Of a stretch of 64,000 nucleotides of DNA, positions 49,038-60,300 are shown one piece after another. Within the stretch, counting starts at the first letter, position 1. Each line of letters starts with the position of its first letter. This stretch comes from Bimuria novae-zelandiae CBS 107.79 (Eukaryota; Ascomycota; Dothideomycetes; Pleosporales; Didymosphaeriaceae), in contig ML976685.1 of the NCBI GenBank assembly GCA_010015655.1, forward strand, positions 341,695 through 405,694. Direction: 5' to 3'. The position numbers and the translations under genes are program-made. A model generated the notes under the pieces. That model worked only from the letters and a program-made list of their open reading frames with translations. It was not told the origin of the DNA and searched no databases.

Positions 49038-49925
49038 TTGCGTGAAAATTCGTGTGTCGAAATGTCGTCCGTAAGCAAGTGGACGTTTGCAGCTGATATG
49101 TTTCTTCCTCGTGCACAGCCCCTTGTCGCCTCGTATCACGCGCGCAAGCACAGTCACCAGCCTCCCTTGTATTCAGCAGCGCCTTTATGAACTCCCAGTC
49201 TTTCTTAGGCGTCCAAACTCAAAATCAGCACCGTCGGCGGCTAGTGACGTCTCCGAAATATCGTACGCAGAACTTCAGATGGATCTCGGAAGTCGGGATG
49301 GTTGGTACAATGAGACGCAAAACGGCGCGCAACCTACCATAGGTATATACATTCCGCACGCACATCTTGGGGTCATGCTGATCGCCATCTCAATAAGCCA
49401 CCGCGCTCAGTCAGCCACATTACGAGTGAAAGTGGACAATACGATGCGCTACTGGCTCCGGTTTGAGCAGGCTGACGCGAACGGGTGATGTGGTGTTTGA
49501 GGCGGTGAGGCGCACCCCGAACGCGTTCACGGCGTTGGCGACCAGCTGATATATTGATATACAGATACCTGGCGGAAGAGATGAATCAAATACTACGGAA
49601 ATAGATGTGATATCGAGGGGTTCGCAGCGAGTTCTTGCTTATTAAAGAGCGGATTCGTCTATTTATAGTCAGGTAAGCATCGATCATGTGGTCTACAGTT
49701 CACTCACTCAAATGTTCACAGTTGCGTCTATAATCTGTATATCCAAATTCCATGTGCATATTGATTGAATATTTCTTTAGGGTGATACATAGACAAGGAA
49801 TATGGCTGGCTCAGGGCACACTTGCCTCTGACAAACAGTCTATGCATTGCTTGTGTTGGGTCTACTTCTTCAAATATAAGTACTTAGTCTGCTAAGGGAA
49901 CTTATTTTCCTTTCATTTTTTAATC
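49038..49925. other. intergenic, no gene seen
   Basis: Becomes A/T-rich from about 49540. A 133-codon plus-strand frame at 49087-49488 has no features and is not called. Confidence 0.45.
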
Positions 49926-50927
49926 TTATTCCCCCTCAAGCTCCGAATAGTACTTCCTCACAGGGTCTCGCTTCGGTACACCCTCTCGAACCTCCGGAGC
50001 CAAATCCGGGACTTGACTGCGGGGTTTCGATAAGTCAACTTTGGAGCTTCGCAAGTTCCGTGAAGCAGCAGTAGAACCCTTGGAAAAGAATAGGGGTTTC
50101 GATAAATATCTCGCTTCTTCGAAGTCCCTGCTTGACGTAGGAGTCCACTCCTCCGAATTATACGGGTGACCGACATACACGACTTGGCGGTAGATTTTGG
50201 GGGTCTTTGTATCCGAGGGTTTAGACCGCCAATATCTTTCACGGCGCTTTCAGCATCCAGAAATGAGTGAGGAATCTTGAGGCTCATATCAGAAGCACCA
50301 GAGGATGAAGCAGGCGCTGAATATACTGACTTACCACGATAGAGACCGTAGTGGTAGCTCGAAGGACGTTTAAATGCCACCTCCTCGTCCTCGCTTCTAA
50401 CAGAATCCTCCTCTTCAAGGAGGCCTCGCAGAGAGGAGTAGTCAGGAGCACCATAGTCATCCGCTTCATCAGCCTCCACGACGCGCTGCTCAGAGCTGTA
50501 CGCTCTACGCATCCTCTCGAGCTCCGCATCCATCTTCTTCTCGTGCTTAATGGTGTCCAGCACCGCCTTCTCACGAAGATAGTGCAGTTTCTCCGAAAAC
50601 GCGCTCGAGGAGGGACACTGAACAAGACTAGCTTGTTGTCGTGCGATAAAGCCAGCCTCCAATTCTTCGAGACCAGCTTTGAAACGAGCTGCCTGCTCTC
50701 CCCTACGGATAGCAAAGAGGTGCCCCTTTTCTTGTTGTGCTAATGCTGCTTCCTTCTTCTCTTCCTCCTGTTCCTGCATGAGTTTAATTTTGAGCGTAGT
50801 CTTTTCCTTTTTGAGTGCTTCTTGGATTTGCTTGTCTTCTCGCTTCAGCTATTTCATGATATTGGGTGAAGACCCGCGAAAGAGTTTTGCCGATGCGCGT
50901 GGCGGTGGAGTGGAATGGGCCAGCCAT
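49926..50927 (-). pseudogene. coiled-coil protein gene with apparent 1-bp insertion
   Basis: The ATG at 50927 gives MAGPFHSTATRIGKTLSRV and reaches YHE, then meets a stop 22 codons later (TAA near 50795). One base fewer at about 50850 (GAAATAGCTG read as GAAATGCTG) would carry YHE straight into LKREDKQIQEALKKEKTTLK and the long Glu/Lys/Gln coiled coil KLMQEQEEEKKEAALAQQEK. The 3' part needs one more join, probably an intron from GTATAT (after YRGKS) to GAAAG near 50247, giving RRERYWRSKPSDTKTPKIYR and the final exon YVGHPYNSEEWTPTSS... with stop at 49926. No known domain. If the extra base is an assembly error, this is simply an intact coiled-coil gene; expression of a shorter form from an inner ATG is also possible. 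Confidence 0.5.
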
Positions 50928-51953
50928 GTCGAGGAATCCTAGAAATATTGTGTGAGGTTATAATAAAGAATTTGCTTTTGTTAGACTCCCTAAGTGAATT
51001 ATCTGCGAAGGATACGTATTTATTATAACAGCCTGTGATTATGCATGCTGTACCGTGTCTGGACGCACTATGTGGAGGTAATTAAACAATGTATGGCCAT
51101 CTCGGATGCATCTTCGTTAACTTTTTCTTTATCACGTTGTATGGCATGGCATTCACTAGAACCATACATTACGTTGTTTACATATCACGGGCGACCGCCA
51201 GAGTCCTGCCTCGTCCGCCCAAGAAACAGCTCACTCCCGCAACAAAATATGGTACTGTGGGATTGCCTCTTACGAATACTGGAAAGTCATTGTTTCTGCA
51301 TTGTCGTCATAACAGTTCTGTAAACAAGACTACAATCATGTTCTGTTTGGACATTATCATTTTCTTGATTGAGTGTGGTTGAGAGCGGAACCCTTGGCGA
51401 AAGTGTACTATACTTAGAAAAGATACTGAAATGGGCTGCGGAGGTACCGAATCTGAATGCTGGTGTAATACGACAAGTTATAATTAACCATTACGATGTC
51501 CCCCGACCAAGCAGAGGAGACGAGTCAAGAATCCTAGCAAGCTTTCTAGTATACATATATTACCCTGCGTTTTTGCACAGAAGCCCATGCTTCGAATCAC
51601 AGACAAAGCTCCGTGAGAAGCCATTAGATAGCACGAGCACATGAACATCTCATCCGCGAATGATATAAAAACTGGGACAGCGCGACCACCTATTGCACAT
51701 GTATGACATCCACGTCATTGACTTCTGCATTGATGGTAAAACGATCACATTGCCTCGGCATATGTACCCATGCTTACAAGGCCAAAGCACCTATTCTTTT
51801 TTCCCCTCCCCCGTGCGGTCAAAAGCACCAGTTCCTCTGTGTACAAATAAATCCAAGCCTCCACCGCCTAAAAAGACTATAGACTTCGCCTGCGCCCACA
51901 CATCTATTTTCTGCGCACTAATCGATGCGGACAAGACCATGGTCCAAACCGGC
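50928..51953. other. A/T-rich intergenic region
   Basis: Between the coiled-coil gene and the tRNA. Only short unsupported frames. Confidence 0.5.
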
Positions 51954-51960
51954 AAAAAAA
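51954..51960 (-). terminator. RNA polymerase III terminator of the tRNA
   Basis: A run of seven T on the minus strand, 21 nt after the tRNA 3' end, fits a pol III stop. Confidence 0.7.
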
Positions 51961-51980
51961 TCAACGTATCACGAATTGTT

Positions 51981-52065
51981 CTCCGCTCCCAGAATCGAAC
52001 TAGGGACCTTTCGGTTACAACAGATATTACAGCCGAACGTGATAAACCAACTACACCAAGCGGAG
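51981..52065 (-). tRNA. tRNA-Tyr (GTA) with an 11-nt intron
   Basis: 85 nt on the minus strand fold as a cloverleaf: acceptor CTCCGCT/AGCGGAG, D stem GTG/CAC, anticodon stem TTCGG/CCGAA, and T arm around AGTTCGATTCT. The anticodon loop is 18 nt. Removing 11 nt after position 37 leaves CTGTAA-A with anticodon GTA (genome 52030-52028). The C1-G72 pair and a 3'-side intron are known eukaryotic tRNA-Tyr features. A T7 terminator follows. The fold is seen directly; the isotype depends on the intron placement. Confidence 0.78.
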
Positions 52066-52177
52066 TGATGCGCGCAGTTGCGCGCTTGGTGATTTGTGAT
52101 CGATGTTTATTTCCCTACTTGTAACATATATATCCAACCCCAAACAGTGTCTTGCCAAAATTACATCATGAGTGGTA

Positions 52178-52251
52178 AGCTAGCCGATACGTAAGCTGGC
52201 CACCCGGGTAAGCTGGCCACCCCACCAAAACGCGACACCTGCACAAAACAC
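52178..52251 (+). repeat. left terminal inverted repeat of pogo-like element 2
   Basis: 74 bp starting AGCTAGCCGATACGTAAGCT; has two tandem GTAAGCTGGCCACCC units, likely transposase binding sites (inference). Confidence 0.9.
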
Positions 52252-52279
52252 GCCACATCTCTCCACAACGCTCATCAAT

Positions 52280-53947
52280 ATGGACGCCCGTGAGCATGCT
52301 ATACAATCAGCTATCAGAGATTTTAATGCAGACATTTATTCTAGTCATCGCGCTGCGGCTACCGCGTACGGTGTTCCTCGATCGACCCTATCGACGCGCA
52401 TCAATGGCGTACAAAACCGACGCGTCAGTCACCAACACCGGCAGCGTCTGACTCCTCTACAGGAGGACTTCCTAGTAGAATAGATCCTTAAAGAAGACGC
52501 ACGCGCCTGCCCTCCCTCACACGCTCGCGCTCGAGAAATAGCCAATCGAATTCTACGTATAAATGGCGACAACCAGCCTATTGGCAAGCTCTAGCTCTCA
52601 CACTTCCTCCGGCGCCAGCCACGCGTTGCCTCTGTAGTCGGCAGAAAGCTAGAGTCTCAGAGAGCTGATGCAGCGACACCAGAGCAGCTACGCGCGTTCC
52701 TAGAGCTCTACGAACAGACTCGACGGCGGCTCAACATACGGGTGGAGAACACATACAATATGGATGAGACTGGCATTGCCCTAGGGGTATATACCAACAC
52801 CAGAGTACTCTCTAGTAGTCAGAAGAAGAAGGCTTATGTTCGCTCTCCAGAGAATCGCCAGTAGGTCTCTATAATCGAGTGTGTATCGGCGACAGGGCGG
52901 AAGCTACGCTGTGCGGTCATCTTCAAGGGCCAGAGCCTACAGACAACATGGTTCTCCTCGTCCCACGTACCTGACTGGATCTACACTACCTCTGAGAACG
53001 GATGGACGTCAAAAGCGATAGGTGTTGAGTGGCTACAGCGCATATTCATACCTGAGACGGCTGTATCTGATGGCCAGCACAGGCTCCTCATCCTCGACGG
53101 TCACGGCAGCCATATTGATATAGACTTCCTGTGGCTCTGCAAGCTGCATCGTATACAGCTCCTATATCTACCTGCGCACACTTCACACGTCCTACAGCCT
53201 CTCGATCTCGCTCCTTTCTCTGTGATCAAGTCTAGCTACAGGCGTCAGATCCAGGAGCTCGCATCACTCGACGACGCTGCGCCTGTCAAGAAGGAGCGCT
53301 TTATCACCTGCTATCATCAAGCTAGGGAGGAAGGCTTCACAGAGCGTGTAATTCGAGCTGGCTGGCAGGCATCTGGTATCTGCCCATTCAACATCAATCA
53401 TGTGCTCAGCTCGTCGCAGGTCTCTCAGAGGCCTACTACGCCTACACGTCAGCAGCAGCCTCAGCAGCAGCTCCAGAGCTTCCTCTCTACTCCCCAGGGC
53501 CCTCACGATCTCTATATAGCGCAGCGCAGCGTCCAGAGCGTCGAGAATCCAGGTCGTACGACCCGGCTACTCCTACAGAAAGCAGGTAAGGCTCTAGCAG
53601 CTGCAAATGCTAGAGCTGCAGGCCTAGAAGCAGAGAAAAGACGACTTGAGCAGCAGCTAGAGATATCTACCTCTCAGCGTCAGCGTAAGCGCGTTCGAGT
53701 AGACCTAAATCAACGCTTTGCAGAGGTAGAGAGTATCAGGGAGGCTATTGTAACAGGAACAATCGCTCGTCGACACGAGAACCCTTGGCCAGTCAAGACA
53801 GGATTCGAGATCATCCGAAAACCGACACTCATCCGTATCGGACCAATTTCGGATCTATCAGACCGATGGGGAACTACGAATCCGATTCGGACCTATTTCG
53901 GATCCATCAGACCGACGGTCAACCTATGGCAGTTATGTGCTAGCTAG
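52280..53947 (+). pseudogene. pogo-type transposase with three TGG->TAG stops
   Basis: ATG at 52280. The N-terminal helix-turn-helix is TAYGVPRSTLSTRINGVQNR. The DDE core has YNMDETGIALG, LLILDGHGSHID and LQPLDLAPF. A C-terminal coiled coil follows (AGLEAEKRRLEQQLE). TAG codons interrupt the frame after DFLVE, after PIGKL and after SPENRQ. Pogo transposases carry Trp at the last two sites (K-x-W and W-V-S), and a Trp at the first is plausible. The remaining frame is open to TAG at 53947. The last 55 codons overlap a 49-bp-spaced repeat and may be foreign to the protein. Inactive. Confidence 0.85.
53831..53918 (+). repeat. imperfect direct repeat, two 39-bp copies 49 bp apart
   Basis: Copies at 53831-53869 and 53880-53918 differ at about five positions; both contain a TTTCGGATC core and end in CAGACCGA. 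They lie near the 3' end of the transposase frame, inside element 2. Confidence 0.75.
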
Positions 53948-54284
53948 CCATCTGGGAAGAGGTGTATTTAGAGGAGCTTGGGGCCTTTGTAGTTCAGTAC
54001 CTTTTCCGTATCCTTTCGTACCAGGCCTATAGGCACTTAATTCATTCGAGGCTACATTCTTATACACGCACTCCCACATGCCTCTGCTAGGAGATACGCC
54101 AACATCGATCCTTTGAGTGACCTGCGCCGATACAGCTATGCGCGCAGCCGAGGCTTCAGCAGTTCAACCACGTAGATCTACTATATCAAGCACCTCAGAA
54201 GCAGCTGCTAGAGCTACAGTAGCTGCAGCGCTTGAATCTATGTGTAGTCAATGGCAATCATAAGAAGCGTTGTTGAGAAATCGT

Positions 54285-54358
54285 GTGTTTTGTGCAGGTG
54301 TCGTGTTTTGGTGGGGTGGCCAGCTTACCCGGGTGGCCAGCTTACGTATCGGCTAGCT
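54285..54358 (-). repeat. right terminal inverted repeat of pogo-like element 2
   Basis: Inverted copy of the left end with one G/A difference. Confidence 0.9.
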
Positions 54359-54384
54359 TAGTGCGTCCACAGGTTCGACAGATT

Positions 54385-54424
54385 CTATCCCCCGCATGGC
54401 CAACATCGCCCTGGCACGGGCCAC
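54385..54424 (+). repeat. left terminal inverted repeat of piggyBac-like relic
   Basis: 40 bp identical, inverted, to 56645-56684. Confidence 0.88.
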
Positions 54425-54899
54425 ATCTTATTAGCCAATTAGATGCAAATACATCAAAACACTAAATGTTTGTCGTCATGTAGGCAATTTTTGTTTGCCA
54501 GCCAAAACACGCCTTTTTCAAAAGCTTTTATATATGCAACTATGCCTAATTGTACAGCGCTATTAAGCAACGATGCTAACTTTGTAAAATATACAAAGTA
54601 TAGCCTAAAGGCAGGAGATTTGCCTAATTTGCCTACTTAGTCGCCACCCTTATAGTAACTACTTAAAATTAATAATCTATATACTTTTGGACGCGCTTTC
54701 TTACCTAACTATATAGATTTTAACTCTCCTATTACTTTATTTAACTTATTTTTTAATACAGGCGTCGTTAATTAGATTACATACTATATAAATTAGCATG
54801 CTAAAAAGCTTTAGGCTAACGCGCCCTTAACGCCTAACCGCTGTTAATAGAAACCTACCTCTTTAAGCGAGCTATATACGTACTTTGCTATTATTGTTT

Positions 54900-56340
54900 A
54901 TATAGGCGTCCACTAAGAGCCCTCGCTTGTCGAATACTAGTAAAAGCTTCATGGGACAGCGCCTTGGCATAAGATTAATTGCTACATGTTAAAGAAGAGA
55001 TAGTAGTAGCTTAATTACTACTTATACTATATAAAGGTTAACTAGAGCTTTAAGTCTCCCTTTAGCCAAGTGTAGGATCTTTTAGAGACGCTTTGTAAGC
55101 GTAGCTTTAAGTACTAGGCGCCTAGCGTATACCTCTACGTTAATAAAGTAATTACGAGATTTACAGGCCACGCAAGCAAGGTTATAATAATAAAAATAAA
55201 GCCTACGCCTAAAGGCTTTAAGATCTAGTGCTTAGCTAATAATAGAGTAATTCTAAACTAGTTATTTTATGCTAGAGGGCGAGAGCCTATTAACTTACTT
55301 AACTTACCTGCTAACGCGCTAGCTTTTACTCCTATAAAGTTAGTTCCTATTACTCTTGTACTCGCCGTAAACGCTGCTAGCCAGCGCCTCTTTCCGCCAA
55401 ATCTCCACATTATGTGGGATAATAATCTCTTTAACACTATCCCTATGCTTAAATACCTTAGATCTAAAGGCGTAGGCTACGCTAGGACAGTCCGCATAAT
55501 AAAGATAATAATAAAAGAGATTTTTAAGGCGATAATAAAAGCAGAATTATAGGCAAAGGCGCTACTTATTAGCACTTACACGCAGGCAAAGCTCTTAAAG
55601 AAGCGCTTTAATAGTAACCTAATAAAACTTAAAATACACCATACGCGTAAGCTAGAGTAGGGAGATACTTACTAGGCGCTCTTACAGAGTTGGCAGGTGC
55701 TTTAGGTAGCTTAGAGAGACAACCAGGTCGTTCTTTTTGCCAGTACTATCGCTAAGCGTAAGTACTTTGCCCTTAACACCATGCCAATGCTCCGCTAATA
55801 ATAGTCGCTATAAGCAACTTAGGTTATTATAAAGCTCCGCTGACGCTCTAAGATGGCTCTAAATAACAAGAAACTCTTTAAGAAAGCCTTTAGTAGCGAG
55901 CCTCTTAAGTTACTAGGTATCTCTTAAATAATAGATAACTATAATTACTACAAGAGCGAGGTTAATCGCTTTAACTAAATAAAAAGCTACTACTCTATTT
56001 AGTAGGTCTACTAGCGTACCTGGCGCCCGCTCTAGTACTTTCTACTAGATCTAACGCTTAATAATTGCTACAGGCTCTCCTTATACTCCTCTCGCGACTC
56101 CGCTAAACGCTCCGGCTACAAGAAGTTCCTATATAAGCTTATTAAATAGCTCTTTGAGCGAGGTGGCCGCCCTACTTAAGGCTTAAACAAGCGTAAGCGA
56201 CCTGACGACGTACTTACTAGCGGAGAGGGCAACTTTAGTAGCTTACACATATCTATAAAGCTATTTGCGGAGGGCAAAAGCTGTGTTAATTACGCGGCAG
56301 CTGGACGTATAACTAATAAGAAGCTCTAATCCTAGACACC
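54900..56340 (+). pseudogene. piggyBac-type (DDE_Tnp_1_7) transposase, destroyed by stops
   Basis: Approximate limits. Reading around stops on the plus strand (same frame from about 55140) shows family landmarks in order: VITRFTGHASKV; TPKGFKI-stop-CLANN (family G-x-K-x-W); FYARGREP; LHIMWDNNLFNTIPMLKYLR with GVGYARTVR (family D-N-F-F ... G-T-x-R); and, after a frame change, DNYNYYKSEVNRF, SYYS, RTWRPLQYFLLDLTLNNCYRL. Nearly every expected Trp or Gln is TAG or TAA. No function remains. The order and spacing of landmarks make chance unlikely, but no alignment was run. Confidence 0.72.
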
Positions 56341-56644
56341 TCTAGCACAAGTTATAGGCAATATAAGGTTATCTTATAGCTCTTAACGCCTACTACGTAC
56401 TTGTTATAGCTATACGCTTTGCTGGCTACTTTTATATAGGCTAGAAGTTAATACTAAGTGCTAGGCAGAGCACCTCCGCCGGCATTAAATAATTAGGTTA
56501 ATAGACATAAAAGTAAGCTTAACTATCATATAAACCTATCTTAAAGCCCTTAGAGATACAAAATCTATGCGAAGTTACCCTACAGAGGCATAATTCTTGG
56601 TGTTCTGCCGGGTCGGAGCAATTCATCCGATTGGCCCTCAAATG

Positions 56645-56684
56645 GTGGCCCGTGCCAGGGCGATGTTGGCCATGCGGGGGATAG
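56645..56684 (-). repeat. right terminal inverted repeat of piggyBac-like relic
   Basis: 40 bp identical, inverted, to 54385-54424. Confidence 0.88.
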
Positions 56685-57393
56685 CTATGTAAGCGGGGAG
56701 TGTGCAGGGTCCTACAAGGCGCTAACTGGTAGCGAAGCCCAGGGCGCTGTCGCATGGACGAATAAGGGCAAAGGTCGATCGCCAGGATGATTCGGCAGGT
56801 CAGTTCGATCGGATCATCACGAAAGCGACACGAAATAAGACGGAGGAAGCGCGCACTTAGCAGGTTTGATATGTATTTTATCTTCGCTTCAGTATCTCCT
56901 AGTCTCCTCATCACCACCCCGGGCCTTGTGTGACCCTCGTGACGATACTCCTGCCACGCTGGACAAAGCCGAGCCATACCAGATACTCACGCTCCCTCAC
57001 ACGATTATGCGTCGCAAAATCCCATCAAGAGCGCCCCATCAGAATCGAAAAGACGATTCGATACCCACCACTGAGCTCTACCAACGTCCAACAAGTCCTC
57101 CGATACTAGCTAAATGTATGCGTGTACGCCGTTCGCTGCCCAAGATGATGTACTATCGTGAACGTAATCGTGCGTAATGCCATCAGATATCTATACAAGG
57201 TTGGTGCGTCCGATGAAAAATAGAAAAGGTGCATACTGTTTAAGTCTCAACATGCTAAATCGAAATCTAGAGCGAATGATTCGGTATCTCAAGATTCATG
57301 AACCCAGAACGCCAGTGCTGTGCTGTGCTTGTACAACCAATGTCAACGATGTTAATCCATCCGTCCGCATTCGACACGTTAAGCGTTGAGGTA
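56685..57393. other. intergenic, no gene seen
   Basis: Right flank of the transposon island and 3' flank of the phytochrome gene. Base composition returns to normal at about 56560, i.e. just inside the element. Confidence 0.5.
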
Positions 57394-60300
57394 TCATGAA
57401 CCCTCACTGGGTTCGGGTGCCTCTTCGGTCTCGTAGTGGACATGTTTTCGCTTCTTCTCCTGTTTGCGGAGCAGTCTCTCCTGCTCATCAGGAATACGAC
57501 CCGCGTCATCCCCTGCCATAGGATCTTCTGGAGCTTTCGCTGCTTCTTCTGTGCCTGCAGAAGGGTTCGATACTGGTGGTTCCCCCGAGGGCTCTGTCGA
57601 TGTTTCTTCCGCACTCATCTGGCCCACGTGGAACCAGCCTCCTTTTTCCCACTCACCGGTTTGATATAGACAAGACTTTCGGATTTCCGGGTCTACGCTC
57701 GCAGCCATGAGCTCGTTCAACCGTGGAAAAGAGATGGGTTTTAGTATCCAGGCATCGAAACCTGCGTTCATGTAATCGTGCCTGCCCTTTTCGACGAGCG
57801 AGGCAGAGACGGCGATGATCGGCACTCTGCCATTAAGTGCGGCACGAGGAGAATAGATGTCATGATGAGTCTTTTCGAAAGACCGGATCATCTTCGTGGA
57901 GGTGAGACCGTCAACGATAGGCATCTAACATCTGTGAGCGGACACCAACGCTCGGATTCCTTTGGATACTCACCTGCATGTCCATTAGGATGACATCGAA
58001 ATCCCGTGGTCTGTCGCCATACGCGCTTGCACATTCCTCTCCGTTGACAGTGAGGTACACTTCGTGCCCTAATTTCCCAAGTCGTTTTTGCACAATTTTG
58101 CTATTGACCGGATCATCCTCGGCAACAAGTACTCGCATATTATTGGGAGACAGCTCTTCTGAACTCTTGGACATCTCTTCCGGCTCCTTCGTCACCTCTC
58201 CCAGGATTGAACCGCTCGCCGGATGGGCCTCTTGGGAAACACCTGAAACGTCTGGTATCTTTACGGCCTTGAGAGAAGTGCCCGAAAAGTTGATCGCTTC
58301 TTCGCCTGGAGATGTAACATCCATGGACCTTCGATGAGGTGGAATAACAATCTGCCTATCCCGATCCGAAGTCTGTGGGCGGGCCCCTCGAGGAGATGTG
58401 GGCAACGCACTATCTAAGCTGTTCCGCTTCGAAAGAGCTGGTCGTATAGACTTCGTGCTCATCCTACGTTCACTGTTTGGCCTTTTCTCGACCATGTGCG
58501 GCTCCTGTATGGCTTCAATAAGACGGTCAACATCGCTCCGCTGGCTTCTATTACTAGAAGCGCTCTTGTAGCTCCGAAGGCTCTTAGCGCTGTTCAAACT
58601 TTCCGCACTGCGCTTTCTGACTATAGCATCGCTCCCCTCTAACTCGTTTCGGCTAAGACTAGGAGCGACGAGGGTACGCTCGCCCTCTTCAACAGTGGAA
58701 GGAGGGGTCTCAGGCAAGGGAGTCGTGCTTCCTTCGGACTGATTAGGCGCTTGGGTCGCAGTTGGATCTTGCAGCTCAGAGTCGGGCAATTCAAAGGGAA
58801 ACTGGATGACGAATCGCGAACCTTTCCCATACTCTGATTTGAGACGCAATTGTCCATCCATGTTCTTGATGATGCGCGCAACGAGTGCAAGACCAAGGCC
58901 GAGGGTCGTCTTTTCGCTCTGCTCCAAAATCTGTTCAGTACTCGGAACGATGGCGTCCTCTAACAAGGTAGTAGGTTCTTGTTGTACCTGTTCTAAATCG
59001 TTGAACAGCTGATCCAGCTTTTTCGAGCTCATGCCCACTCCGGTGTCCGTCACTGCAACCTCCACATCTACATGCTCCTTGTCGCGTCTTGCAGCGACAT
59101 ACATCTCAACCTTCACACCTCCTTGGGTGGTGTTTTGGATTGCGTTGGCAGTGATGTTCGAAATCGCTTGACGTACCCTTCGCTGGTCACCGATACATTC
59201 TTGAGGTAGCCCAGGGTGTTCTATTACTTCGTACGAGATGTTTTTCCGTTTGGCGTCACCAACAAACATGTCCGTGGCTTCCTTGAGCGTCGCTTTCAAG
59301 TCGAAGGACTCGCCTTTGATCAAGGAAGCCCCCTCCTCCGTTTTGGTCAGGTCGAGCAGGTCATTGATCACGTAGATCAATGATTTCGAAGCGGAGTGTG
59401 ACCGAGACAGATTCTCTCTGGTTTCTGAATCTAATGTACCTTCCATGGCAATCTCGAGGTAGTTGATGATCGCATTCAATGGCGTCCGGACTTCGTGGGC
59501 TGAATTCGCCAACAATAATTTAGTCAATTGGCTGCTTTGCAGGGCGGCCTCTTTTTGCCGCCAAACCTCGATGAATTTGCCATAGACAAGGCAGAGCACC
59601 GCAGCCGTTTCAACCTCTTCCTCGGTCCATTCTCGCGACTTGCCGACCACCGTTTCAGTCCACATCTTAAAACTCTTGCGAGGTTCCAAGTATCCTTCTG
59701 TACCTTCTTTGATGAATTTTTCGTAGGGGTTACCGGCCCATTTGACCTTCTTGAGCTGACCCTTTCTGAAGAATACTATGAAGTCATTTCCACCAACGGA
59801 AAGTGGAACGATCAGCATTCCTGCAATGACCTGGAAACCAGGCGGATAGCGCAGGTCGGGGAAATCCTGGCTAACATCTGTTGAAGTCAAAACAGACGAT
59901 AATTGACGCATTCGCAGATACTCCAGCAAAGCTAATGCTTCCTGGGAATTTTCCAGCTGACCCAGGATTTTTGTCTCATCCCTAATGGACAACAGACCAA
60001 AGTCCGCATCGAAAAGTTTTAATAGGTCGTCCGATGAAGCAATTATATAACCGGAAGGGTTGTGCTGAGTCGGCACAGTGTTAATGAGCTTCCTAGCCTG
60101 TAGTCGTGACGCGTAGGAGAGGCGTTCGATGTTGCGTGAGGCCGAATCGCCGACGAGACGGCACATTTTTCGAATTGGAAAAGAAACTCGCATGCCCCCG
60201 GATCCGTAAGAATGACATGCTATGAGTCCCCATAGTTCACCAAAAGCGTTGATGGAGATGGACATGGAAGAGCGGACCGCCATGTTGGCCAGATACTTCA

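Larger units (their letters stand above)
52178..54358 (+). mobile_element. pogo-like DNA transposon 2, 2181 bp, 74-bp inverted ends
   Basis: Flanked by TA on both sides (52176-52177, 54359-54360). The ends match over 74 bp with one mismatch and contain the repeated unit GTAAGCTGGCCACCC. It encodes a single transposase frame with three TAG codons. It differs from element 1 in ends and protein, so it belongs to another family of the same superfamily. Confidence 0.92.
54385..56684 (+). mobile_element. piggyBac-like element relic, 2300 bp, heavily RIP-mutated
   Basis: 40-bp perfect inverted ends starting CTATCCCCCGCATGGCCAAC frame an A/T-rich interior with very few CpA/TpG dinucleotides and many stops. 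One forward frame still reads as a piggyBac-family transposase. The homology of the ends continues inward with C/T differences (GCCAAT-TAGATG versus GCCAAT-CGGATG), as expected from RIP. The flanks do not show an intact TTAA duplication, so the exact ends are uncertain by a few bases. Confidence 0.75.

Noticed and set aside
54440..56530. A/T-rich block as a mitochondrial or rRNA insert
   Set aside because: A continuous piggyBac-type frame with order-preserving landmarks and flanking inverted ends explains it better.
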